64,000 bases of DNA, from contig NC_085127.1 in NCBI RefSeq assembly GCF_030269925.1, positions 12,531,501 to 12,595,500 of the forward strand, read 5' to 3'. Of this stretch, positions 21,588 through 31,800 are shown piece by piece. The DNA is from Bombyx mori. Lineage: Eukaryota > Arthropoda > Insecta > Lepidoptera > Bombycidae. Made by a program: the position numbers and the translations under genes. The notes under the pieces are model-generated. The model saw only the letters and a program-made list of their open reading frames with translations. It was not told the origin of the DNA and searched no databases. Each line of letters starts with the position of its first letter. Positions within the stretch are counted from its first letter, which is position 1.

Positions 21588-22110
21588 AAAAAATAAATAA
21601 TAGTTAAAAAAAACTAACAAAATACGCTTTTATTGAAAATCCAACTAAAAAATAGAAAAAAAAAAATTAATAAATTTGATTTAAAAGTAGTCTAAGAACA
21701 AATGATTTTATTGTAAAAAAAGCGTGGGATGCTTTTTAGGATATTATCAAAATAACCCTTCTACTCATATCTGTTCATAAAATATTTATAACTACTGATA
21801 CCATGCACCCCACGCTTTTTTTTTACAATAAAATCATTTTTTCTTACACTATTTTTAATTCAAATTTATTAAAATTTATTTTCTATTTTTTAGTTGGATT
21901 TTCTATAAAAGCGTATTTTTTAGTTTTTTTAAACTATTCTTTATTTTTCATTTTTTAATTGAATTTCAATTAATTTTTTTAATATTGAATTGTCATCGGT
22001 CCTTAATAAGTATACCAAATTTCGAATTAATCCAACTATTTTAAGGGGCTCAAAATCATGTTCAAAGATTCCGTTACAAACATACATACGTCTGAACTAA
22101 AGCTAATAAA
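21588..22110. repeat. foldback (long inverted repeat) element
   Basis: Arms of about 145-155 bp at roughly 21588-21730 and 21801-21955 are imperfect reverse complements. They share AAAATACGCTTTTAT, AAAATCCAACTAAAAAATAG and ATTTTATTGTAAAAAAAGCG, around a loop of about 70 bp. Only the right outer flank (to about 22110, with GATTCCGTTACAAACATAC) is present. The copy at 40940 has the left flank and a reverse-complement loop. Confidence 0.8.
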
Positions 22111-22269
22111 AACGTATTAAAATGGACAGTTTTAACATTTATATTCCGATGTATCCATCCGTTTTCAATAGCGTTATTGGCGAATAAAAATCTAGTTGTT
22201 GTCGTTTCTGCCACTCAAACACAGATTACACGTGAACTCAATTCGTCTGAGCTTAAAATGAATAAACTC

Positions 22270-22530
22270 TTCTTCCTATTCGTACACTCTTGACAACCCT
22301 GTCACCCGGTCGTGGTCATTCATCAGTCGGATCCTGCGATACCGATGCTCTCGCGATGCGACGCCATGTGGCACGGTGTTACGCAGAGTGATAGCAATCG
22401 TTTATGTTGGAGTGAATCACAGATTTTATGAGGTCGGTCCATCGTGGAGATCGTCCGCGAGATCTTTTGCCCTCGACTTTCCCTTGCACCACAAGCCGCT
22501 CAATAGAGTCCTCATTACGATGATGATGAT
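22270..22530 (-). pseudogene. RTE-type LINE C-terminal relic
   Basis: Minus-strand translation gives the VVQGKVEGKRSRGRSP and RWTDLIKS blocks typical of the tail of RTE-like endonuclease-RT proteins, followed by the GTCAAGAGTGT segment seen in the other relics. Stops interrupt it. Flanked by AT-rich DNA. Confidence 0.7.
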
Positions 22531-22769
22531 GATTAATGAATAAACAAATATTGGCAATTCAATGGCCACGAACAAGCAATTTCATTTATGGTATTGATGC
22601 CGAAGACATAAGACCCAGATTCTAAATAGGAACATCTCTGATACAGTGACTACAATCGAGAATTGTTCCCGGATCGTATGGCACAGTGGTCAGGCTTAAC
22701 CGGTATTGATACTTTCGCAAAGGCATTATATTCTTTAGGTATCTATTTGTATATGTTTGTCTATATTTT

Positions 22770-23003
22770 TACTGGCGGTAGGGCCTCTTGTGAGTCCGCA
22801 CGGGTAGGTACTACCATCCTGCCTATTTCTGCCGTGAAGCAGTAATGCGTTTCGGTATGAAGGATAGGACAGCCGTTGTAACTATACTGAGAACTCATAT
22901 CTTATAGTGGGTGGCGGTATTTACGTTGTAGATATCTATGGGCTCCAGTAACCATTTAACACCAGGTGGGCTGTGAGCTCATCCAAGCATATAAAAAAAA
23001 AAC
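22770..23003 (+). mobile_element. Bm1 SINE, 5'-truncated
   Basis: TTTTTACTGGCGGTAGGGCC to ATATAAAAAAAAAAC; all body blocks present. Confidence 0.9.
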
Positions 23004-23569
23004 TACAGCGTCTGTCTCTGTGCACTGACGACTGATGTATTGTTGTTGTTGTATAGGTACTGTTGTACACCAGTACCTATACAACAACAACAATGTACAA
23101 CTGTTTTTTATCTCAATGCTAAAATCGAAGGCTGTGAGTTGTGTAGCGCGAAATATTTAATACTTTTACAGTCAAATTTAATAGCTCTAATAAAAAACCT
23201 TATTAAAGTATTTGCATTTACAATGAAATCGGATAATAAAAACTGTTAGGAACATTACTATGCTCAAAGTACCATTTTAACTACTATTTATGTCGATCGT
23301 GCATAATTTTTATTATAGTTGTTTGTATATGAGGGGCTCGTTGTTTATTTAGCCCCAAATGACGTCACGTCTCTTTAACCCTTTGACCGCCGTGTAGGTC
23401 ACCGGTGCCCTACGTGGCGCGCTAAAGTAATTATGTTGATTTCTCTCATCGATATTCTTACTAGGACGCCGGAATATCTAGTAGACTCTGGGAAAGACGA
23501 ATCCTAAGGTACCAAGAATGAATGTATTTCTGAGGTTACCTATTATAAAAGACTAAAACATAAGGCCGC
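23004..23569. other. spacer with a short palindrome, no gene
   Basis: 23040-23092 contains an inverted pair around TGTTGTTGTTGTATAGGTACTG and its complement (ATACAACAACAACA). Nothing else recognised. Confidence 0.45.
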
Positions 23570-23687
23570 CAAGACAGGCGGACGAGCAAAGGCTCAGCCA
23601 GGAGGGGTGGTTATTGTTGCCCGAGCGCCTCCAAAGGAGACCTAACAACTCAAGAGCAACTGCTTCGCGAATGAATACTCGATGAAT
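23570..23687 (-). repeat. inverted fragment of the 5821-type repeat
   Basis: Reverse complement of the end of the repeat at 5821-6275 (GAGCAAAGGCTCAGCCAGGA, GGAGACCTAACAACTC). It hosts the Bm1 inserted at 23697. Confidence 0.75.
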
Positions 23688-23696
23688 ACGCGATGA

Positions 23697-23962
23697 ATTT
23701 TTACTGGTGGTAGGACCTCTTGTGAGTCCACGCGGGTGGGTACCACCGCCCTACCTATTTCTGCCGTGAAGCAGTAATGCGTTTCGGTTTGAAGGGTGGG
23801 GCAGCCGTTGTAACTATACTTGAGACCTTAGAACTTATATCTCAAGGTGGGTGGCGCATTTACGTTGTGGATGTCTATGGGCTCCAGTTACCACTTCACA
23901 CCAGGTGGGCTGTGAGCTCGTCCACCCAGCTAAGCAATAAAAAAATAATAATAGATAAAACA
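23697..23962 (+). mobile_element. Bm1 SINE with 9-bp TSD
   Basis: A 5'-truncated Bm1 from TTTTTACTGGTGGTAGGACC to an A-rich tail. ACGCGATGA at 23688-23696 is repeated at 23963-23971, defining the insertion. Confidence 0.92.
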
Positions 23963-23971
23963 ACGCGATGA

Positions 23972-24567
23972 GCACTCGATGAATAAGCGAATGAATATAT
24001 ACGTATGATTGAGTGTCAGATAGGTACTAAAGTAGCAGTAGTTCAATTTTTGCAACTGGAAAGGCTATGGTATCATAATATCATACAGCCTAATCTTTTA
24101 TCTTAATTAATATAAGGCCGAGCAGAATTAAATCCATAAAGTAATCATTTCATAATAGGTACTCAGATGATAGTACTTCAGATACTAAAGTGTTAGTATA
24201 CTTTTTTTTCTATCTAATCTGGTGGTATTACCTGACTTAGAGGGTTATGCCCGCGTAACCGAACAAGAATATATGTACATATGTCATCTTTAGTACAGTT
24301 AGAAATAAAAAAGCCCTTTGTCACATTACCGAAAAGATAAATGAGACAACAAGACGAGATTAAAAGGTCAATTAATGAATTAACAAGTGAGTAATCGCCG
24401 GTAACAGATAATTAAGTGGTCGGTTTATTCAATTATCCAAGATTAGGAATAGGTACGTTCGAATCCTTCGTAATTAGGTTAGGGCGGATATTTGTGGAGG
24501 ATAATACTTGTAATGGCCTCGGAGCTTTTGTGAAATTACAGATACTGAATACGCCACGGTTAGATGT
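23972..24567. other. spacer, no gene
   Basis: Nothing recognised; AT-rich. Confidence 0.45.
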
Positions 24568-24700
24568 ACTGACTTAGAACTCTTGTCTGAGTCTGTCTGT
24601 CTGTCTGTCTTTACGCCGTTGGTGTCTATGGGCTCCGGTGACCACTTAAGACGAAGTGAACCTTGATCTCATTCACACACGACTAAGCATTAAATAAAAT
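24568..24700 (+). mobile_element. old Bm1-like SINE fragment
   Basis: GACTTAGAACTCTTGTC, then a GTCT microsatellite (24591-24610), GTTGGTGTCTATGGGCTCCGG and an AAGCATTAAATAAAA end. Strongly diverged. Confidence 0.65.
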
Positions 24701-24954
24701 ATATATATATATATTTTAAACCATCGTTGTGATAATTCCGTTCAAATCCGCACATCAATTTTAGATATTTAATGTTAAATTAGATATGAGTATACATTTA
24801 AAAATACAATGCCATTGAGACTTCCACGTCTGAAGGTGAGCGGTGTTATATGACCAAATATTCGATAACGTCACCAGAATTTGGATCAAAAGTGCGTCTT
24901 CCAACACTAAATTGCTGGATATTCAATATAAATTGTGTTTTTCTACCTATTCGC

Positions 24955-25040
24955 ACTAGTCCTAACAAGAGCAGTGCTTCGCAGAATCTACCACCGAATC
25001 GGAATCGCGACTCACTCAATGGGCTTAATGTGTGTGAAAT
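24955..25040 (-). mobile_element. Jockey-type LINE 3' UTR fragment
   Basis: Reverse complement of the 3' UTR (AACAAGAGCAGTGCTTCGCAG, CCACCGAATCGG). Internal piece only. Confidence 0.8.
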
Positions 25041-25184
25041 GAAATAACACAACTCAGGAATCATCAAAGTTACAGTTTAAATAGATATAGGACGTATGAA
25101 TTACTGGAATTGAGCAGTAGGAAGGAGAAGGTATTGTTGTTTGTACAAATTTCGATTGAAACACCATAGCACGTTTTAATATAA

Positions 25185-25465
25185 AAAAAAGATGTGTGGC
25201 GTCGTGGGACACCGGACAGGAACGAAGCTCCTTATTATAAAAATATTAATTTTAAGTTCTATTCGAGGTATAAAGAAAATAATTATTCGGGTATACATTT
25301 TTTATTATGATTTTTTTTATAATAAAAAAATGATATTTTTAGTATGTTATCACAAAGTTAAGTCGTACAATGTGTGCGTTACTAATAAAAATCTTACGTT
25401 ACGGACGTTTTTTCCCGGTCAGGGTACCCCTCCGCATCGTCTCATAAGGAGCTTCGTTCCAATAA
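25185..25465. mobile_element. short MITE related to 8415-8960
   Basis: GGAACGAAGCTCCTT at 25219-25233 is matched by its reverse complement at 25446-25460. Upstream is the same GGCGTCGTGGGACACCGG segment. It lies about 140 bp before the probable 5' UTR exon of the transporter gene. Confidence 0.6.
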
Positions 25466-25604
25466 AAAAAAAAAAACATAATACATCAAATGGACTCGTT
25501 CGGAATTCATTGAGTGTTAAACGTTCACATAAATCTGCATTCCCGCACGAAAATACGGGACGCGAGCAACTTCGTAAACACTAACCTATCGAATTTTATT
25601 TCAG

Positions 25605-25650
25605 TTTTATAACGGAGCGCGGCCATCGAAATACGAATTTCCCGTACAAA
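25605..25650 (+). other. probable 5' UTR part of the first coding exon
   Basis: TTTTATTTCAG ends at 25604 and has the look of a 3' splice site, 46 bp before the ATG. This suggests that the transporter's first coding exon is preceded by a non-coding exon further upstream, not visible here. Alternatively transcription starts close by and the CAG is fortuitous. Confidence 0.45.
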
Positions 25651-25814
25651 ATGGAGGAAGGCAAGAAAGAAATCAATTTAGATTCGATACTGGAGAGCTT
25701 GGGTCCGTACGGGCGCTACAATTTACTGAATTTCGTGCTCCTACTGTACCCGGTCCTGCTGAGCAGCTTCTTCGAGTGCGGCTTTATATTCGAGGCTCAG
25801 GAACAGAATTACAG
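25651..25814 (+). CDS. transporter exon 1 (residues 1-55)
   Basis: Starts at ATG after a purine-rich CAAA context. It encodes the cytoplasmic N-terminus (LDSILESLGPYGRYN is a typical SLC22 start) and TM1. Donor GTCGGT; the exon ends in phase 2 and residue 55 is completed by exon 2. Confidence 0.93.
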
Positions 25815-28800
25815 GTCGGTTTGGTTATAGCGTTTTAAAAAAAAAACTAGTATCTCAAAAATTTTTTTTCCTACCTTTGCTAATAGCCTTGAGAGGCTAT
25901 TTCAGTTTCACCCTAACGTTTGTAGGTGAGCTCACGGGGCTCAAACCGGAGTGTTGCTAACACTGACCCTAGCAAGAGCAGTGTTTCGCAGAATCTACCA
26001 CCGGATCGGAAACGCGACCCACTGAGAAGATCCGGCAAGAAACTCAGTGGGCTGTGTCTATGGGCTCATTCGCATGAGGACGGTGACCGGTGCTTGTGGT
26101 GCCTAAAAGCACCGTTAATGGATCGGGATAATTTATCTCAATTGCAATTGAAGATTTGACAACATATGTTAAGAATACGTACCACCACGTTGCCACGTAC
26201 CATCCGGCTTTGAAATGAACTCCCCTCCACGGTGTTTTCCGAGCGCTATGACATGTCCTTCTTCAAACGAGGCTTGCGGAGAGTACTTTATGGTAGGCAG
26301 CTTCTTGGCTCAGCCCCTGGCATTGCTGACGTCCATGAGCGACGGTGACCACTTACTATCAGGTGGGCCGTATGCTCGTCTGCCAAAACAGGCAATAAAA
26401 AAAAAGAATTAAAAATTGTAAATGCGCTTTAAGAACTCCTCCATCCATCTTGAGACATTAATTTCAAAATCTGCGTTGGTTAGTTTGGAATAATGACTGT
26501 CCTCTTACCCTTTAAGTCACAAACCATGATTGCTTTCTGGGTGTTTCTGAAACAATATACCACTTACCATTCGATGTCAAAGATCAAAATTGACAGACAG
26601 GTGATGTATTCGCTGATTTTACTACGCAAAAAATACCATGTAGTGACATATACTCGTAAAAGCGCTCGTAAAGTTGTAGTCAGTTAAAAATGCCGCTTTT
26701 TTCACATTTCATATTAGTTTAAGTTAGATTTTCACTATTTTTGTGATCGGTTATTGGAACGCGCTATTTCCATGTAAACGAGGGTAGGTGACTTTTTTGC
26801 TAGCCATTGTAGGCAATGGTTACCATCGCCCATGGATGTCAGCAATACAAAGGGGCAGAGCCGCTGGAGAAAAATAACTAAAGTTTCAAAAACAGATCAT
26901 TTTTAATTTCTGCTTATTGAATACTGGGTTCTGGTAGCCGGTAATAATAAAACGCATTTTTTAGAAATAAAAGCAAAAATTGAAAAGGACAGGCAAAGTT
27001 TTTCTTCAATTACTTTTTAAATTGCTCCTTGTTGGTAGGGAAATGACAAATGAAAATGTCGACTGTTCAAAATGGATATTTTCAAACCAAACTACAGTTT
27101 TCCCTTTTGGGCTTTAAAAGGGGCGACTTTAATAGAATAGTCCGAAATCAATTCGTGACATTTTTCGACTCCCACAGGTACCGGCGTGGCAAGAGTGGTG
27201 TAGCGTTTACTGGTGGTAGGACCTCTTGTGAGTCCGCACGGGTAGGTACCACCACCCTGCCTATTTCTGCCGTGAAGTAGTAGTGCGTTTCGGTTTGAAA
27301 GGTGGGGCAGTCGTTGTAACTATGAGACCTTAAAACTTATATCTCAAGGTGGTGACGCATTTACGTTGTAGATGTGTATAGGCTCCAGTAACGACTTAAC
27401 ACCAGGTGGGCTGTGAGCTCGTCTACCCATCTAAGCGATAAATAAAAAATACAGCCAGACAGCCTCCAAACAAACAAGATCGAACTGGTTAATTAAATAA
27501 AACAATGACATTGCTATCAACTTTATTATCGCTTGGTGATTTGAACGATTAATAAAAATATAACCGTTATCGGCCTATAGGCGTCCATTCTCAGACGTAA
27601 GTCTTTGAACAATAGTTCAAGTCCTTGTCCCACCTATAAGAAACTTATCAAAATTCTTTTTGCACTATTAGTATATTAAGCCAGGGTTTTCACACATAAG
27701 TTCTTTTATAATGAAAAAACAATACAATTCTATAAAACTTTAACATTACTTGTTTACAACAAAAAGCCACGCCTGAGTTATTCAGTGGTTCTTACACAAT
27801 TAGCCATTTTGTGATTGATGGTTTATAGCAACTACAACTTCTTTTATACAAACAAATGTAATTACTGCGAAACAATTCACAAAATATAGCTTAATATTCA
27901 CAATACATATTTTAGTGATTTTTACATGACTGACATTTAATTTATTTTACATGAATTACTTTCAAGCAATATTAACTAACAATGTTATTATCCAGCCTAA
28001 TAATAGATGGCGCCAACAACATCATTGTATAACAATTACAATACTTAATTATTACTGTTAATTATAATATAAATTATTTTCAATATTTATGCTTTATTCA
28101 TATTTAATTATTTATACAGTCATTTGTGTTTTTAAACAATAATATAAACATTAAACATATTCTGAACATTTTCACATCAGAACAGTGTCTGCTAATTATT
28201 AAATATGGTAGAATAACAGTTTTGTTGCTAATAATAAATAAATATTAACATAGAATAAACTAAACTATATATTATTATGTTAATTATTGCCAATAGTGGT
28301 GTTTGCGCCCATATATACGTCGTTAGACAAATACAGAGTAAAAAATCTAATAGAAATGTCGCTAACGTAAAGACATTTCTCGTCGCTTTTCAGTGTAGTT
28401 CGTTTAAAAAAAAACTGTAAAATGATCCACGAATTGGGTTCTTTTTATTGCTTAGATGGGTGGACGATCTCACAGCGTACCTAGTGTTAAATGGAGCCCA
28501 CAGACATTTACGACGTAAATGCGCCACCCACCTTGAGATATAAGTTCTAAGGTCTCAGTATAGTTACAACGGCTGCCCCACCCTTCAAACCGAAACGCAT
28601 TACTGCTTCACGGCAGAAATAGGCAGGGCGGTGGCACCTACCCGTGCGGACTCACAAGAGGTCCTTCCTACCACCAGTAATTACGCAAATTAAAATTTGC
28701 GGGTTTGATTTTTATTACACAATGTTATTCCTTCACCGTGGCAGTCAGTCGTGAACATTTGTTGAGTACGTATTTCATTATAAAAATTGGTACCCGCCTG

Positions 28801-31800
28801 AGATTCGAACGCCAGTGCATCGCTCAACACGAATGCACCGAACATCTTATTCTTTAGGCCACGACGACGACAAACTTGAATTGGCCACCCGGAAAATTTG
28901 CAAAAATGTCACTTAAACCAAATAACCTTTCATCTCTGTAATTGTATACAAAGAAAACATCTAGTGGCCTTACATTTACGAAGACACGTCACAAGCATAT
29001 ACCGATCTTTTATTCTGACATCAAATCATCTCGTTGGCCATTCACGGTTTCTATACACAACAATTAAATTATTACTAGTGGTCCCGCAGTAATCGAAATT
29101 CGACTATAATTTGAATTGAAATTGTATGTTTAAACATTATTATGGTTCTATTGTCAAATACTATTATATTTCTATAATATAATCACAGAATTCGCCAAAA
29201 CTTACACTATAGATAAATAAAGACAAACAATATTAATCTATTCGGCATTTGACCACAGACTTTAAACATTAACAAAAGTTTGAAAATTGACAATAAACAA
29301 AGAGTATAATTATATGTATGTGTGTGTGTCAAATACATGGTAGTGTGTGTAATGTTTTTTTATTGATTTAAGGTATGTTTTATGCATAATTTAAAAAAAA
29401 AATTGCATTGTGCACAGGAGGAGGACCTCTGTATTCTCTATAAGTGTGGGAAATTTCATACTTCTTCGTCCGCGCAATTTTCGTAAAAAGGGGCACAAAG
29501 TTTTTGCTTCACGTATATAGATAGACCTAAATTGGAACCATTAAACTTCACTTCCCAATATACCTGACCAACGTCAATCTTCTACATTTAAAACAGTCAC
29601 CGGTACCAATTATATAGCTCACCCCGCATACTAATTCCGATTTGAATACCTCAAATATGATTCTCAAACTCCCCATACAGAAACATTAACATTAACGGCC
29701 GTCTGGTGTAGTGGTAAGTGACATGGTCACTACACAAGGGGGTCGCGGGTTCGAATCCCGCCAAGGGAGGATATTTGTATAATAAATATAAAGTGTCTTT
29801 TCCAGGATTATGGATGTATATTAAATATATGTATGTGTATAATAAAAATCTTACATTTATTTCCGTTATACCTGTAACACAAGTTCTTTACGAACTTAGC
29901 ACGGGACCAGTTTTTTTTTTTTATTGCCCTTGTACGCAGACGAGTATACGGCCCACCTGATGGTGAGTGGTTACCGTCGCCCATGGACTTCAGCAATGCC
30001 AGGGGCAGAACCAAGCCGCTGCCTACCGCTTAATACTCTCCACAAGCCTCTTTTAAAGAAGGGCATGTCATAGCGCTCAGGAAACTCCGTGGAGGGGAGC
30101 TCATTCCATAGCCGGATGGTACGTGGCAAAGAAGTTAACGTGGCGTGATTGTTAGTAAATATTTATTATTATTATTATTATTTTGTGCTTTATAATCCAG
30201 ATTTCGATCTACAAACGACTTTATTACAGGAAGACTCATGAATCACTATTTGCGAACGTGTCGAACGCATCATAAATCATTAGACATGTTTTGCTCTGAA
30301 CAATGTATCGATAAGCTTATCAGCTCTCGAACTGAGATAATTAAATCGATAACAATCGATGGAAACGATAAACGTAGTACGAAATACTATGCATTAAGAA
30401 CACGTCTGCGTTTTGAAAAAAACCTAGTATCTCAATTGCAATTGTGGCCTAAAAGATAAGACGTCCGGTGCATTCGTGTTGAGCAGTGCAACGGTGTTCG
30501 AATCTCGCAGGCGGGTACCAATTTTTCTAACGAAATACGTACTTAACAAATGTTCACGATCTACTAAAGAAATCCAAAATCAAACCCGCAATATTAAATT
30601 TTGCGTAATTACTGGTGGTAGGACCACTTGTGAGTCCGCACGGGTAGGTACCACCACCCCGCCTATTTCTACCGTGAAGCAGTAATGCGTTTCGGTTTGA
30701 AGGGTGGGGCAGCCGTTGTAACTATACTGAGACTTTAGAACTTACATCTCAAGGTGGGTGGCGCATTTACGTCGTAAATGTCTATGGGCTCCAGTAACCA
30801 CTTAACACTAGGTGGGCTGTGGCCTCGTCCACCCATATAACCAATAAAAAAAAACTTGAGACATCAATTTCGAAATCTTCATTAGTTATTTTGGAATAAT
30901 GACTAACCTAGGGTAGGTTAAGTCAGAAAAGCTTGCTTGCCGTGTGTTACCGTAATTACCGCTTGCCATTCGATGTCAAAAATAAAAATTGACAGACAGA
31001 TGATGTATTTGTTAATTTTATTACGCATAAAAAAACAATATGTAGTGATTTAAAAATGCGCTCGTAAAGACGCAGTTAAAAATACCGCTTTTTTTTTAAA
31101 CAGATGCGAAGTAGACGGTTGCGAGTTAAGGTTTAATGATACATCCTGGCTGCAGTACGCTATCCCGCTGGACGTGGAGAAACAGCGTCCTCAATCCTGC
31201 TTCATGTACCAGCAAGCAAACGTTACGAGTCAGCAGTGTTTGCCTGAAGACTTCATCAATAAAACTGTGCCTTGCGAGAGATTTGTTTACGAAAACGATT
31301 ATTCTTTTGTCAAAGAGGTAAATTTTGGTTTCATATTGCTTCACTTGGCACGTTGATCGCCATACGGCCCACTGGTCATTAGGAAATGATTAGGAAATGT
31401 CATTTAGAATGGATGAGGCAAAAAGTCATAGAAAATGTGTTATAGATAGTGACAAACAAATCTTATTATCCTTTAAACGAGCAATTCTTGTACATTAATA
31501 TAACTAGTCAGGTCATAAGTATTGTCACACAGTAAAAACTTTTCTTTTAGAATGCTGGCCACAAAAAAGTTTATTGAATTCGAATTTCGAATTGTTCATG
31601 AAAATAAAAATGTATACTTTTAGAATTTTACTCATTTTTAAATATGGAGTGGACGCTTAAAGAAGACCGTGTTGCAGTTATTGTGTTGCATCGTTGCGGT
31701 TACGCGCCAATTCAAATTTTTAACATACTGAAAAATTTGAATATAACCAAAAGATTCGTTTATCGTACCATCAAACGATACAATGAAGACTCTAGTGTAG

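Larger units (their letters stand above)
25829..26702 (+). repeat. intron-1 duplicated host segment, copy A (TE-interrupted)
   Basis: Its ends match copy B at 30409-31095. The left part has GCGTTTT, an A run and CTAGTATCTCAA, then (after a LINE) TATCTCAATTGCAATTG. The right part (26449-26702) shares TTTGGAATAATGACT, CCATTCGATGTCAAA, AATTGACAGACAG and the CCGCTTTTTT end. Copy A has taken up a Jockey-type LINE and another LINE end that copy B lacks. Confidence 0.82.

Noticed and set aside
29699..29771. Possible tRNA gene
   Set aside because: A- and B-box-like sequences are good, but the acceptor-stem halves do not pair and a SINE body follows.
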